DNA of 64,000 nt, from the NCBI RefSeq assembly GCF_041346945.1, contig NZ_CP166850.1, positions 3,596,001 to 3,660,000 on the forward strand, read 5' to 3'. Position numbers and translations under genes: made by a program. The notes under the pieces are model-generated. The model saw nothing but the letters and a program-made list of their open reading frames with translations, was not told the DNA's origin and ran no database searches. Source of the stretch: Amycolatopsis sp. cg9. GTDB lineage: Bacteria; Actinomycetota; Actinomycetes; Mycobacteriales; Pseudonocardiaceae. Positions 53,451 through 63,296 of the stretch are shown in pieces; position 1 is the first letter of the stretch, and the number at the start of each line of letters is the position of its first letter.

Positions 53451-54773
53451 ATGGGGAAGAGGATCGGCGCGGGCGAACGGGGACGCTCGCCCGGCCGTGC
53501 CGCGGTCCTGCTGGGGGCAGGGGCATTGGTGACCGGTCTGCTGGCCGGTTGCGGATCGGGCGGTGGACTGAAGATCAACGTCTACTACGCGCCCGAAGAC
53601 AGCTTCCAGAAAGTCGTCGACAACTGCAACCAGGCGGCGAACGGCCGCTACGAAATCGTCTACAACAAGACGCAGCGCGCCGCGGACGACCAGCGCCTGC
53701 AGATGGCCCGGCGGCTCGCCGCCGGGGACACCTCGATGGACGTCCTCGGTCTCGACGTGACCTGGGTTTCGGAGTTCGCCGAAGCCGGCTGGGTCGACGA
53801 GTGGACCGGTGCGGCCAAGGCCGAGGCGTCGCAGGGCGTCCTGCAGGGGCCGCTGGAAACGGCGACCCACAACGGGAAGCTCTACGCGGCTCCGAAGAAC
53901 ACGAACGTCCAGCTGCTCTGGTACGACGACCGGATCACCCCGACCCCGCCGAAGACGTGGGACGAGATGATCCAGGAGGCGAAGGAGCTCAAGGCGCAGG
54001 GCAAGCCGTACGACATCGGTTTCCCCGGCGCGCAGTTCGAAGGGCTGGTCGTCTTCTACAACAGCCTCGTCGCGTCGATGGGCGGGCACATCCTGTCCGA
54101 CGACGGCAAGTCCGTGGTGATGGACGACGGCGCGGTCAAGGCGCTCGAACTGCTCAAGACGCTGTCCTCGAGCGGGATCACCGACCCGTCGCTGTCCAAC
54201 TCGAAGGAGGACCAGGTCCGGCAGGCGTTCCAGCGCGGTGACGCCGCGTTCCAGCTGAACTGGCCCTTCGTCTACCCGGCCTACGCCAAGGAGAAGCCGC
54301 AGGACCTCTCCCACTTCAAGTGGACGGTCTACCCCGAAGCGGTGCCCGGCACGCCGGCCAAGACCACCATCGGCGGGTTCAACCTCGCGGTCAGCTCGCT
54401 TTCGCAGCACAAGCCGGAAGCGTTCGAAGCGGCCCTGTGCCTGCGCAACCCGGAGAACCAGAAGTTCTCCGCGATCAACGACGGCGTGCCGCCGACCATC
54501 GAATCGGTGTACCACAACGACACGCCGCTCGACGCGGCCAAGCCGGCGAGCGACGACAACCCGAACATGGCGATCAAGTACCCGATGCGCGACTCGATCC
54601 TCGAGGCGCTGAAGGACGCCGCCGTGCGGCCGCTCACCCCGGCGTACCAGAACCTGTCGACGGTGATGTCGAAGCTGCTTTCACCGCCGGCCGAAATCGA
54701 TCCGAAGGCCACCGCGGACAAGCTGCGGGAACAGCTCAGTGACGCGCTTCAGTCGAAGGGAGTGGTCCCGTGA
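53451..54773 (+). CDS. lpqY: Trehalose ABC transporter substrate-binding lipoprotein
   Basis: 440 aa, type II signal peptide with lipobox LAGC (Cys34), then a two-lobed family 1 solute-binding fold. Corresponds to M. tuberculosis LpqY, which captures trehalose released from mycolate metabolism or the environment. ATG at 53451 with GAGGAGG upstream. Heads the lpqY-sugA-sugB-sugC operon, all overlapping or closely spaced. The sugar is assigned from synteny rather than from visible pocket residues. Confidence 0.9.
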   Translation: MGKRIGAGERGRSPGRAAVLLGAGALVTGLLAGCGSGGGLKINVYYAPEDSFQKVVDNCNQAANGRYEIVYNKTQRAADDQRLQMARRLAAGDTSMDVLGLDVTWVSEFAEAGWVDEWTGAAKAEASQGVLQGPLETATHNGKLYAAPKNTNVQLLWYDDRITPTPPKTWDEMIQEAKELKAQGKPYDIGFPGAQFEGLVVFYNSLVASMGGHILSDDGKSVVMDDGAVKALELLKTLSSSGITDPSLSNSKEDQVRQAFQRGDAAFQLNWPFVYPAYAKEKPQDLSHFKWTVYPEAVPGTPAKTTIGGFNLAVSSLSQHKPEAFEAALCLRNPENQKFSAINDGVPPTIESVYHNDTPLDAAKPASDDNPNMAIKYPMRDSILEALKDAAVRPLTPAYQNLSTVMSKLLSPPAEIDPKATADKLREQLSDALQSKGVVP

Positions 54774-55741
54774 CCGTTCAGGACTCGACCCCGGCCGACG
54801 CCGCCGGGGCCACCGTCGCCAAGGAGGCGACGTCCCACAAGAAGGGCAAACCCGCGCTCTCCGAAGGGAAGAAGGCCGAACGACGGCTCGGGCTCTGGCT
54901 GTGCGCGCCCGCGTTCGTCGTGATGATCGCGGTCACCGGCTACCCGATCCTCTACTCGATCTGGCTGTCGCTGCAGCGGTACGACCTCCGGTTCCCGGCG
55001 CAGCAGGAGTTCGTCGGCTTCGACAACTACGGGGCCGTGCTGTCCAATTCGTACTGGTGGACCGCGTTCGGCACCACGATGTTCCTCACCGTGGTGTCGG
55101 TGGCGATCGAGTTCGTCCTCGGCATGGCGCTGGCGCTGGTGATGCACCGGACGCTCGTCGGACGCGGGCTGGTGCGCACGGTCGCGCTGATCCCGTACGG
55201 CATCGTCACGGTCGTCGCGGCGTTCTCGTGGTACTACGCGTGGACGCCGAAGACCGGCTACCTGGCGAACTGGCTGGCCGCCGACGGCGCACCGCTCACC
55301 GAGCAGTGGCCGTCGCTGTTCATCATCATCGGCGCCGAGGTGTGGAAGACCACGCCGTTCATGGCGCTGCTGCTGATGGCCGGCCTGGCCCTGGTGCCGG
55401 ACGACCTGCTCAAGGCCGCCGCGATGGACGGCGCCAGCGCGTGGCAGCGGTTCACCAAGGTGATGCTGCCGGTGATGAAGCCGGCGATCCTGGTGGCGCT
55501 GCTGTTCCGCACACTGGACGCGTTCCGCATCTTCGACAACATCTACGTGCTCACCTCGGGCGCGCAGGACACCGGGTCGGTTTCCATGCAGACCTACAAC
55601 AACCTGGTCAAGGGGCTCAACCTCGGGATCGGATCGACGATGGCGGTGCTGATCTTCCTCACGGTCGCGATCATCGCCTTCATCTTCATCAAGGTGTTCG
55701 GCACGGCCGCGCCGGGCACGGACGACGGGGGTAAGCGCTGA
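54770..55741 (+). CDS. sugA: Trehalose ABC transporter permease SugA
   Basis: 323 aa, MalF-like permease: Lys-rich cytoplasmic N-terminus, about six membrane helices, and the EAA loop ([20 protein letters not shown]) that docks the ATPase. GTG at 54770 overlaps the lpqY stop by 4 bp; its stop overlaps the sugB ATG (TGATG). Confidence 0.92.
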   Translation: MTVQDSTPADAAGATVAKEATSHKKGKPALSEGKKAERRLGLWLCAPAFVVMIAVTGYPILYSIWLSLQRYDLRFPAQQEFVGFDNYGAVLSNSYWWTAFGTTMFLTVVSVAIEFVLGMALALVMHRTLVGRGLVRTVALIPYGIVTVVAAFSWYYAWTPKTGYLANWLAADGAPLTEQWPSLFIIIGAEVWKTTPFMALLLMAGLALVPDDLLKAAAMDGASAWQRFTKVMLPVMKPAILVALLFRTLDAFRIFDNIYVLTSGAQDTGSVSMQTYNNLVKGLNLGIGSTMAVLIFLTVAIIAFIFIKVFGTAAPGTDDGGKR

Positions 55742-56580
55742 TGGTGATGGGAACCGTCACGACGGGCCGCAAGGTCAGGTGGGGCCTGGTCGACATCCTC
55801 GTGCTGGTGTTCGCGCTGGTGCCGGTGCTCTGGGTGGTTTCGCTGTCGTTCAAGACCAAGGACACGCTGACCGACGGGAACTTCATCCCGCGGTCGTGGA
55901 CCTGGCAGAACTACGCGGACATCTTCCAGACGTCGGAGTTCCTGCTGGCGCTGGTGAACTCCATCGGCATCGCGATCATCTCGACGGTGATCGCGGTGGT
56001 GCTGGGCACGATGGCCGCGTACGCGATCGCGCGGCTGGAGTTCCCCGGCAAGCAGCTGCTGGTCGGGCTCTCGCTGCTGATCGCGATGTTCCCGCAGGTG
56101 TCGCTGGTGACGCCGCTGTTCAACATCGAGCGGAACCTGGCGCTGTTCGACACGTGGCCGGGGCTGATCCTGCCCTACATCACGTTCGCGCTGCCGCTGT
56201 CGATCTACACGCTGTCGGCGTTCTTCCGGGAAATCCCGTGGGAGCTGGAAAAAGCGGCGAAGATGGACGGCGCGACGCCGGCCCAGGCCTTCCGGAAGGT
56301 GATCGCGCCGCTGGCCGCGCCGGGCGTGTTCACCACGGCGATCCTGGTGTTCATCTTCTGCTGGAACGACTTCCTGTTCGCCATCTCGCTGACGTCGACC
56401 ACGGCGTCGCGCACGGTACCGGCGGCACTGTCGTTCTTCACCGGGTCCTCGCAGTTCGAGGACCCGACCGGGCAGGTGAGCGCGGCGGCGGTCGTGATCA
56501 CCATCCCGATCATTGTGTTCGTGTTGTTCTTCCAGCGTCGCATCGTGGCGGGGCTGACCTCCGGTGCGGTGAAGGGGTAG
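55741..56580 (+). CDS. sugB: Trehalose ABC transporter permease SugB
   Basis: 279 aa, MalG-like permease with six membrane helices and the EAA loop ([20 protein letters not shown]). Forms the membrane channel with SugA. The ATG at 55741 overlaps the sugA stop; a second in-frame ATG lies six bases further. Confidence 0.92.
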   Translation: MVMGTVTTGRKVRWGLVDILVLVFALVPVLWVVSLSFKTKDTLTDGNFIPRSWTWQNYADIFQTSEFLLALVNSIGIAIISTVIAVVLGTMAAYAIARLEFPGKQLLVGLSLLIAMFPQVSLVTPLFNIERNLALFDTWPGLILPYITFALPLSIYTLSAFFREIPWELEKAAKMDGATPAQAFRKVIAPLAAPGVFTTAILVFIFCWNDFLFAISLTSTTASRTVPAALSFFTGSSQFEDPTGQVSAAAVVITIPIIVFVLFFQRRIVAGLTSGAVKG

Positions 56581-56584
56581 CGCT

Positions 56585-57766
56585 ATGGCAGAGATCGTGC
56601 TCGACAAGGTGTCGAAGAAGTACCCCGACGGCGCCCTCGCAGTGTCCGAAGTGGACATCACCATCGCCGACGGCGAGTTCATCATCCTGGTCGGCCCGTC
56701 CGGCTGCGGGAAGTCGACGACGCTGAACATGGTTGCCGGCCTGGAGGACATCTCCTCGGGCGAGCTGCGCATCGACGGCAAGCGCGTCAACGAGAAGGCC
56801 CCGAAGGACCGGGACATCGCGATGGTGTTCCAGTCCTACGCGCTCTACCCGCACATGAGCGTCCGGGAGAACATGGCCTTCCCGCTGCGACTGGCCAAAG
56901 TGGACGACAAGACGGTGCGGGCGAAGGTCGAAGAGGCGGCGACGATCCTCGACCTGACCGCGCACCTGGACCGCAAGCCGGCCAACCTCTCCGGTGGCCA
57001 GCGCCAGCGCGTCGCGATGGGCCGGGCGATCGTCCGGAACCCGAAGGCGTTCCTGATGGACGAGCCGCTGTCCAACCTGGACGCCAAGCTGCGCGGCCAG
57101 ATGCGGACGTCGGTGTCGAAGATCCAGAAGCAGCTCGGCACCACGACGCTGTACGTGACGCACGACCAGACCGAAGCCATGACACTGGGCGACCGGGTCG
57201 TGGTGCTGCGGGCCGGGTACGTGCAGCAGATCGGCTCGCCGCAGTTCCTCTACGACAACCCGGCGAACCTGTTCGTGGCCGGGTTCATCGGCTCGCCGTC
57301 GATGAACTTCGTCCCGGCGACGCTGGAGAACAACGAGCTGCGCAGCGCACTGGGCACGACGCCGCTGACCGACCGCGTCCGCCGGCTGGTGGAGCGGGCC
57401 GACGCCCCGCGTGAGCTGATCGTCGGCATCCGGCCGGAGCACTTCGAGGACGCGGCACTGGTGGAGGCCGGTCAGAAGTCCGGCGGCGCCACCTTCACCG
57501 CGCACATCGACGTGCTCGAGTCGATGGGGTCGGAGAAGTTCGCCCACTTCACGCTGGAGGGCGAAACGGCGACCTCCGAGGAACTGGCGGAACTGGCCGC
57601 GGACAGCGGTTCGTCCGACGTCCCGGGCGGCGAATCCCAGGTCGTGGCCCGCCTGTCGGCCGAGTCGTCCGCGGCGGAGAACGCGGACCTCGAGGTCTGG
57701 TACGACGCGGACAAGATCAAGCTGTTCGACCCCTCGAACGGCAAGAACCTGACGTACGAGGACTGA
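56585..57766 (+). CDS. sugC: Trehalose ABC transporter ATPase SugC
   Basis: 393 aa, MalK-type ATPase: Walker A GPSGCGKST (37-45), Q-loop FQSYALYPHM, signature LSGGQRQRV, Walker B FLMDEPLSNLD, then C-terminal TOBE regulatory domains. Within the TOBE region is an acidic Ser/Ala/Glu-rich insert (SEELAELAADSGSSDVPGGE). Energises LpqY-SugAB uptake. Four bases after sugB. A very strong stem-loop follows the stop. Confidence 0.94.
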   Translation: MAEIVLDKVSKKYPDGALAVSEVDITIADGEFIILVGPSGCGKSTTLNMVAGLEDISSGELRIDGKRVNEKAPKDRDIAMVFQSYALYPHMSVRENMAFPLRLAKVDDKTVRAKVEEAATILDLTAHLDRKPANLSGGQRQRVAMGRAIVRNPKAFLMDEPLSNLDAKLRGQMRTSVSKIQKQLGTTTLYVTHDQTEAMTLGDRVVVLRAGYVQQIGSPQFLYDNPANLFVAGFIGSPSMNFVPATLENNELRSALGTTPLTDRVRRLVERADAPRELIVGIRPEHFEDAALVEAGQKSGGATFTAHIDVLESMGSEKFAHFTLEGETATSEELAELAADSGSSDVPGGESQVVARLSAESSAAENADLEVWYDADKIKLFDPSNGKNLTYED

Positions 57767-57780
57767 GCCGCCGGTGGTTC

Positions 57781-57827
57781 GTGAAGGCCACCTCGAGGAA
57801 CGAGAAGTTCCTCGAGGTGGCCTTCAC
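57781..57827. terminator. 21-bp perfect stem-loop after sugC
   Basis: A 21-base arm at 57781-57801 (beginning GTGAAGGCCACCTCGAGG) is exactly complementary to 57807-57827 around a GAGAA loop. It lies 14 bases after the sugC stop and seven before the convergent lipoprotein stop, so it can end transcription from both sides. Confidence 0.9.
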
Positions 57828-57833
57828 GGCGTT

Positions 57834-58736
57834 TCAGGGGGTCGGCAGGCGCGGGAAGATCGACGTCGCCGCCGTGCGGGCCAGTGCGCACGTGGCGTCG
57901 TTCGCCGTGCCCGCCGTCTCCACCACGCTGATCTCCGCCAGCTCGCGGCGGCCCGGCAGGCCCGGGGCCGGCTGGGTGGTGTCGACCAGGCAGAACGCGC
58001 CCGCGGTCCGGACCCGGGCCGGGCGGCCGCCGAGGGTTTCCGGTGGGGTGGCGGCCGGCGTCGTCTCCACCGTCAGCTTGAGGCTGACCTTGCCGCGGAT
58101 GCAGCTGTGCCCGGACAGGCCGGTCGTCGGCTTGCTGCCCGGGCCCGCGGCGCCGTCGAGGTCGTGGTTGTCGAGCAGCACGCACGGCGCCACCCGCCCC
58201 CACGACCGGTCCGGGAACGTCAGCCGGCCGACCTTGCCCGCGGTGACGGCGGTCAGGACCGAGCCGATGGTCGCGTCCGCGACGCCGCAGCGGCCGGCCT
58301 GGTCGGTGCCGGTGTCGGTGACCGACAGGTCGAGCCGGTTGCCGTCGGCGAAGGTGATCGCGCGGGTGCACGCGCTGCGGTCGTTGAACATCGACTGCTG
58401 GATCGCCACGCCGTCGGGCACCGGGCCGGCGTAGGCGTAGGGCTTGAGGTTCGGATCGGAGTCGAACGCCAGCGGCCCGAGCTGGATCGCCTGCGCGCCG
58501 CGGGCGGCCTGGCAGGTCTCGAACGTCGGCACGGCGACCGCGCCGGGCGCCACTTCGGCCACGTTCAGGAGGCTGCAGAAGTCGATCGTGCCGAAGTCGC
58601 CGAGCGCGGTGGACGTCGTCAGCGGCGACGGGCCGGACCGGTCGGGCGCCGCCTGCGTCGTCGAGCACGCCGCCGTGAGCAGGGCGCAGAACATCGCGAC
58701 GGCCAAGCTTTTCGCACGGGGGTACACGGGGTGCAA
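57834..58736 (-). CDS. Secreted lipoprotein of unknown function
   Basis: 300 aa from the TTG at 58736, or 297 from the GTG at 58727; neither start has a clear ribosome site. Type II signal peptide with lipobox TAAC (Cys24). The mature part has paired cysteines (FCSLL...CQAAR, CTRAI, CGVAD, CVLL, CIRG, CLVD, CALA) and begins with a segment like DUF3558 lipoproteins of Pseudonocardiales (FGTIDFCSLLNVAEVAPGAV). Function unknown. It converges on sugC. Confidence 0.8.
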   Translation of the reverse strand: MHPVYPRAKSLAVAMFCALLTAACSTTQAAPDRSGPSPLTTSTALGDFGTIDFCSLLNVAEVAPGAVAVPTFETCQAARGAQAIQLGPLAFDSDPNLKPYAYAGPVPDGVAIQQSMFNDRSACTRAITFADGNRLDLSVTDTGTDQAGRCGVADATIGSVLTAVTAGKVGRLTFPDRSWGRVAPCVLLDNHDLDGAAGPGSKPTTGLSGHSCIRGKVSLKLTVETTPAATPPETLGGRPARVRTAGAFCLVDTTQPAPGLPGRRELAEISVVETAGTANDATCALARTAATSIFPRLPTP

Positions 58737-58979
58737 GTATCACCACATCGGCCGGAAAAACCAGCCCTGACGGGGACATCTCTCAGTATTTCCGGTACCG
58801 CGGGCGGCGAACCCGCAGTTCAGGCGATTTCCGGCCGGGCGGCCGGGTTTTGCCGGGCTCACGAATGTTTTTCGGCTTTACCGTCCCCTAAGGGAGCGGT
58901 CCTTCCCGCGAGCGATGCGGCGGCGGGTCCTCCGGTGGTGAACTGGGTTCATCGGAACTTCGAGGAAAAGGAAACGACG

Positions 58980-59174
58980 ATGAGCGCACCGGTCACCCGG
59001 CGACTGTCCCGCCCGCACCACGGCCGCATGATCGGCGGCGTCTGCGCCGGCTTGGCGCAGCGGTGGGGCATGAAGCCCGGCACGGTCCGGCTGCTGGCCG
59101 TGCTGTCCTGCCTGCTGCCCGGCCCGCAGTTCGTGGCCTACCTGGTCCTGTGGGCGGTCATCCCGTCCGAGTGA
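58980..59174 (+). CDS. Small PspC-domain membrane protein
   Basis: 64 aa. Almost the whole protein is a PspC domain: RMIGGVCAGLAQRWGMKPGT followed by a hydrophobic stretch (LLAVLSCLLPGPQFVAYLVLW). Probably an inner-membrane stress protein. ATG at 58980 after GGAAAAGGAAACG. The 243-bp gap upstream (58737-58979) contains no further motif I can support. Confidence 0.88.
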   Translation: MSAPVTRRLSRPHHGRMIGGVCAGLAQRWGMKPGTVRLLAVLSCLLPGPQFVAYLVLWAVIPSE

Positions 59175-59193
59175 TCGCCGCTACCCTGCGACG

Positions 59194-60966
59194 GTGCGGT
59201 GGGACGGGGCGCTTCGCGAATTGCTCGAAGGCGAGCCGACGCTGGGTTTCCTGCACCTGGCGGACGCGCTCCGGCCGGCACCGGGGGAGTGGCTGCCGGC
59301 CGCGTCGGACGCGCTGCCGGAGCTGCTGCGGCACGTCGAGGACCGGCGAGCCCCGATGCGCCCCGAAGTGCTTTTCGTCGTCGAGGAGGTCGCCCGCGCC
59401 GCCCGCGCCGCGACGCCGGACGAGCGCTGGCCCGCTGTCTGGGCGGCGGCGGTCCCGAGGCTGACCGCCCTGCTCGACGATCCGGCCGCCGAGGTCCGGC
59501 GAGCGGCCGCGCTGGTGCCGGCGGCCGATGGCGCGGCGCTGCTCGACCGCTTCGGGCGGGAACGCACCGATGCCGTCCGCGTCGGGCTCGTCGTCGCGAT
59601 CGCCGAGCAGGGCGGCGAGAGCGTGCTGCCGTGGCTGGCCGAGCGGGCCGCCGAAGCCGTGCTCACCCTCGCCGCGCTGACGTCGATCGCCCGGATCACC
59701 GGCGAAGCCCCGGTGGACCGGCTCATCGGAGCGCTGCGTGGCGACCTGTCCGCATACGAAGGCCTGCACGGCTTTCACGAGCCGGCGCACGTCCTGGAGT
59801 GGGCGGTCGCGCCCCTGGCGCCGGGGCCGCGGGCGGCGGTGCTGCTCGCGCTGACCACGCACCCGCCGCTGCACGCCGCGGTGTTCGACGTCGCCTTCGC
59901 GCTCGTCTCCGCCCGGCGATCGGTGACCGGGGCGCTGGTCCCGGTGTTCGGGCGGTTGCTGGAAACGGCGGAGCGGGGCCGGGCCGCCGCGGTGCTCGCG
60001 TCCGTGGCACCGGCGTCGGCCGCGTACGCCGACCGGCTGTTCGCGCTGACGGAGGACGACTCCCCGGCGGAGCAGCTCGGCGCGTACGTCGTCGCCGAGG
60101 TCCGGGACGTGGCGTTGTGGGCGCTGCTGCGGCTGCGGGATCGCCGCGCGGTGGCGCCGCAGCTGGCCCGGATCCCCGACCGGGTGCGGGCAGCACAGCT
60201 CGCCGTCAACGGGGCCTGGCACCTGACGCCGCTGGGGCAGGCGCCGCTGCTGCGCGAGCTGTTCGGCGGTGTTCCGGAGTTCGCCGCCGAGATCCTGCCG
60301 TGGCTCGGCGACCTCTTGCGGCACCCGGCGGACGCGCCGACCGTGCTCCAGGTGACGCGCTTGCTGACGGCGTGGGGCCCGGTGGCCGCTCCGGCGGCGC
60401 ACTACCTGATCCCGCACCTGGGTTCGGCCGACCCGCGAGTCGTGGAATGGTGCGCCGACGCGCTCGGGGCGCTGGGCGCCGGCGACGAGCGGGTGCTGAG
60501 CGAGGCCGCGCACCGCGCGGAGCTGCCGTGGGCGGCCCGCAGTGCGGCTGCGACCACGTTGGCTCTCCTCGGCGGCGATCCGGCGGCCGCCGACGACCTC
60601 CTGGCCGAAGGTCTCGCCCGCCGCGAACCGGCGGCGGTCCGGCGCCTGGCCTCCCTCGGTCCGGCGGCAGCGCACCACGCGCCCGCGCTGCGGCAGTTCG
60701 ACGGCGAAGAAGTGGCGGTCGCCTGCGCGCTCGCGTGGCTGACGGGAGACGTCGAGGCCCTGCTCACGGAAGCGGCGCGAGGGACGGCCGAGGCCGTGCG
60801 GACGCTCGCCGAGCTGGGTCCGCTCCCCGCGGCGGCGGCCCCGGTGCTGCGCGGCCTGCTGGCTAGGGACGAGCGGCTGTCGTCGCCGGGCGGGTGGCGC
60901 GGGATCGTCGAGGACGACGCGATCCGCGGGGACGCTGCCCGGGCCTTGGCGAACTGCGTGGACTGA
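59194..60966 (+). CDS. HEAT-repeat protein
   Basis: 590 aa, all-helical and rich in Ala, Leu and Arg, with many degenerate HEAT-like repeats (for example PRLTALLDDPAAEVRRAAAL and LGSADPRVVEWCADALGALG). No signal peptide or enzyme motif. Such scaffolds bind proteins or nucleic acids; the partner is unknown. GTG at 59194. Ends three bases before the convergent tetR stop. Confidence 0.85.
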   Translation: MRWDGALRELLEGEPTLGFLHLADALRPAPGEWLPAASDALPELLRHVEDRRAPMRPEVLFVVEEVARAARAATPDERWPAVWAAAVPRLTALLDDPAAEVRRAAALVPAADGAALLDRFGRERTDAVRVGLVVAIAEQGGESVLPWLAERAAEAVLTLAALTSIARITGEAPVDRLIGALRGDLSAYEGLHGFHEPAHVLEWAVAPLAPGPRAAVLLALTTHPPLHAAVFDVAFALVSARRSVTGALVPVFGRLLETAERGRAAAVLASVAPASAAYADRLFALTEDDSPAEQLGAYVVAEVRDVALWALLRLRDRRAVAPQLARIPDRVRAAQLAVNGAWHLTPLGQAPLLRELFGGVPEFAAEILPWLGDLLRHPADAPTVLQVTRLLTAWGPVAAPAAHYLIPHLGSADPRVVEWCADALGALGAGDERVLSEAAHRAELPWAARSAAATTLALLGGDPAAADDLLAEGLARREPAAVRRLASLGPAAAHHAPALRQFDGEEVAVACALAWLTGDVEALLTEAARGTAEAVRTLAELGPLPAAAAPVLRGLLARDERLSSPGGWRGIVEDDAIRGDAARALANCVD

Positions 60967-60969
60967 GCC

Positions 60970-61635
60970 TCAGGGGCGCCAGCAGGACATGGCCTCGTCG
61001 ACCTCGTCCACCCCGAGCGGCGGGCGGGGCAGCTTCGACGGCTTGCCGGGCTCGGCGCGCAGGCCGTCGAGCAGCATCGCGAGGCAGCGGCGCCACAGGT
61101 CCGGCTCCACCGCGGACGTGAACTCGATCACCGAGCCGATCATCATGTGCAGGAGCGGGGTGTCCGTCGGGGAGAAGTCGGCGCGCAGGCCGCCCGCCTC
61201 CTTTGCTCGTTCGACGAGCTGTGTGATCAACGGCACCAGGCGGGCTTTTTCCTCCGCGACGTGCTCGTGGCCGAACTTGTTGGACAGCATGATCTCGCGC
61301 AGCCCGCGGTCGCCCGAGTGAAGCTCGATCGACTTCCAGGTGAAGTCCACGAACGCCTGCCACGCGTCGTCGGCCTTCAGCGCTTTCTCCGCGAGGTCGC
61401 CGATTTCCTCCATGCGCTCGGCGAACATGGCCTCGACCAGGTGTTCCTTGCTGGGGAACCGGCGGTAGACCGTGCCGACGCCGAGGCCGGCGTGGTGCGC
61501 GATGTCGTCCAGCGTGGCTTCGAGCCCGCGCTGGCCGAACACCACGCGGGCCGACGCCAGGATGCGACGGCGGTTGAGTTCAGCGTCACGCCGCAGCGGC
61601 CGCGCCGGTGCGGCGGGACCAGCGTCCCGTGCCAT
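60970..61635 (-). CDS. TetR-family transcriptional regulator
   Basis: 221 aa. N-terminal HTH (ILASARVVFGQRGLEATLDD, IAHHAGLGVGTVYRRFPSKE) and a TetR C-terminal domain. Divergent from a 14-helix MFS efflux gene, so the usual role is repression of the pump. ATG at 61635 with no clear Shine-Dalgarno sequence. The 120-bp gap contains GACCAGTC next to the start codon, a possible but weak half-operator. Confidence 0.92.
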   Translation of the reverse strand: MARDAGPAAPARPLRRDAELNRRRILASARVVFGQRGLEATLDDIAHHAGLGVGTVYRRFPSKEHLVEAMFAERMEEIGDLAEKALKADDAWQAFVDFTWKSIELHSGDRGLREIMLSNKFGHEHVAEEKARLVPLITQLVERAKEAGGLRADFSPTDTPLLHMMIGSVIEFTSAVEPDLWRRCLAMLLDGLRAEPGKPSKLPRPPLGVDEVDEAMSCWRP

Positions 61636-61755
61636 ACCGACCAGTCTAACGCGTCAAGTAGAGGCGCCGTCTCCGGTTTGTGTGTACCTTGGGTCGCGTA
61701 AGGGGAGATACCTACTCCACATAGCTTCCTGATCACTCCCAGTGAGGGGACACCC

Positions 61756-63255
61756 ATGTCCGAATCCACTCTCGCCGTCGCGCCGCCGGGGGACGCGCGC
61801 GCCGCCGAGAACCCCCACCACAGCCGGCGGTGGCTGATCCTGGTGATGATCGGCATCGCGCAGCTGATGGTCGTGCTGGACGCGACCGTCGTGAACATCG
61901 CGCTGCCGTCGGCCCAGGTCGACCTGGGGTTCTCGAACGACGCGCGCCAGTGGGTCGTCACCGCGTACGCGCTCGCGTTCGGCAGCCTGCTGCTGCTCGG
62001 CGGACGGCTCGCCGACCTCTTCGGCCGCAAGAACGCGTTCCTGGTCGGCCTCGCCGGCTTCGCCGCGGTGTCCGCGCTCGGGGGCGCGGCCGCCAACATC
62101 GAGATGCTGCTGATCGCGCGCGCCGCGCAGGGTGTGTTCGGCGCGCTGCTCGCGCCCGCCGCGCTTTCGCTGCTGACCACGACGTTCACCGACCCGAAGG
62201 AGCGCGGCCGCGCGTTCGGCGTCTTCGGCGCCATCGGCGGTGGCGGTGCGGCGATCGGCCTGCTGCTCGGCGGCGTGCTGACCGAGTACCTCGACTGGCG
62301 CTGGTGCATGTTCGTCAACATCATCTTCGCCGTCGTGGCCTTCGTGGGCGGCTCGTTCCTGCTGCGCCGCCAGGAGGCCGGCGGCCCGCGCCCGAAGCTC
62401 GACCTGCCCGGCACGATCACCGCGTCGGCCGGTCTGTTCGCCCTGGTCTACGGCTTCGCGAACGCCGAGTCGGACTCGTGGTCCGCCGTGTCGGTGTGGG
62501 GCTTCCTCGCCGCCGGCGTCGTGCTGCTGGGCGTGTTCGTGTGGCTGCAGCAGCGCGTTTCGCACCCGCTGCTCCCGCTGCGCGTGCTGCTCGACCGCAA
62601 CCGCGGCGGCTCGTACCTGGCGATGTTCCTGCTCGCCATCGGCATGTTCGCGATCTTCCTGTTCCTGACGTTCTACGTGCAGCAGAACCTGAAGTTCACG
62701 CCGATCGAGAGCGGCGTCGGCTTCCTGCCGATGGTCGCGACGCTGATGCTGTCCGCGACGACGGCGACCGCCGTGCTGCTGCCGCGCTTCGGCCCGCGCC
62801 CGCTCGTCCCGACCGGCATGGCGATCGCCGCCGTCGGCCTGTTCTGGCTGAGCGGCATCGGCCTCGACAGCACCTACACCTCCGGCGTGCTCGGCCCGCT
62901 CCTGGTGATGGGCTTCGGCATCGGCCTGGCGATGGCGCCGTCGATGAGCGTCGCGACCTTCGGGGTCGAGGCGCACGACGCGGGCGTCGCGTCGGCCGCG
63001 GTCAACACGATGCAGCAGGTCGGCGGTTCGATCGGCACGGCGCTGCTCTCGACGCTGGCCGGCAACGCGGCGACGGCGTACCTCGCGGGCAAGGTCCCGA
63101 CCCCGCAGCTGGCGGCCGAGGCGTCGATCGAGAGCTACACGACGGCGTTCACCTGGGCGGCCGTGATCTTCGCGGTCGGCGCGGTGCTCAGCGGCCTGCT
63201 GCTGCGCCCGGGCGTCCCGAAGGGCGAAGCCGCTCCCGGCGCCGTCCACATGTAG
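61756..63255 (+). CDS. MFS drug exporter, DHA2 (14-helix) family
   Basis: 499 aa with about 14 membrane helices. The DHA2 motif C-like segment near the N-terminus (LMVVLDATVVNIALPSAQVD) and motif A GGRLADLFGRKN are present. Likely proton-driven export of a hydrophobic or cationic compound, under control of the adjacent TetR protein. ATG at 61756 with GAGGGGA upstream. A bidirectional terminator follows. Confidence 0.92.
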   Translation: MSESTLAVAPPGDARAAENPHHSRRWLILVMIGIAQLMVVLDATVVNIALPSAQVDLGFSNDARQWVVTAYALAFGSLLLLGGRLADLFGRKNAFLVGLAGFAAVSALGGAAANIEMLLIARAAQGVFGALLAPAALSLLTTTFTDPKERGRAFGVFGAIGGGGAAIGLLLGGVLTEYLDWRWCMFVNIIFAVVAFVGGSFLLRRQEAGGPRPKLDLPGTITASAGLFALVYGFANAESDSWSAVSVWGFLAAGVVLLGVFVWLQQRVSHPLLPLRVLLDRNRGGSYLAMFLLAIGMFAIFLFLTFYVQQNLKFTPIESGVGFLPMVATLMLSATTATAVLLPRFGPRPLVPTGMAIAAVGLFWLSGIGLDSTYTSGVLGPLLVMGFGIGLAMAPSMSVATFGVEAHDAGVASAAVNTMQQVGGSIGTALLSTLAGNAATAYLAGKVPTPQLAAEASIESYTTAFTWAAVIFAVGAVLSGLLLRPGVPKGEAAPGAVHM

Positions 63256-63260
63256 GACCC

Positions 63261-63294
63261 CGCCGGAGCGGGCCTTCGGGGGCCCGCTCCGGCG
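63261..63294. terminator. 14-bp bidirectional stem-loop
   Basis: CGCCGGAGCGGGCC (63261-63274) pairs perfectly with GGCCCGCTCCGGCG (63281-63294) around TTCGGG, between the converging stops of the MFS and response-regulator genes. Confidence 0.88.
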
Positions 63295-63296
63295 CG

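Noticed and set aside
59199..60866. Second long plus-strand frame inside the HEAT-repeat gene.
   Set aside because: Arg/Ala/Gly-rich with no repeat periodicity; the GTG-started frame at 59194 has regular HEAT helices.
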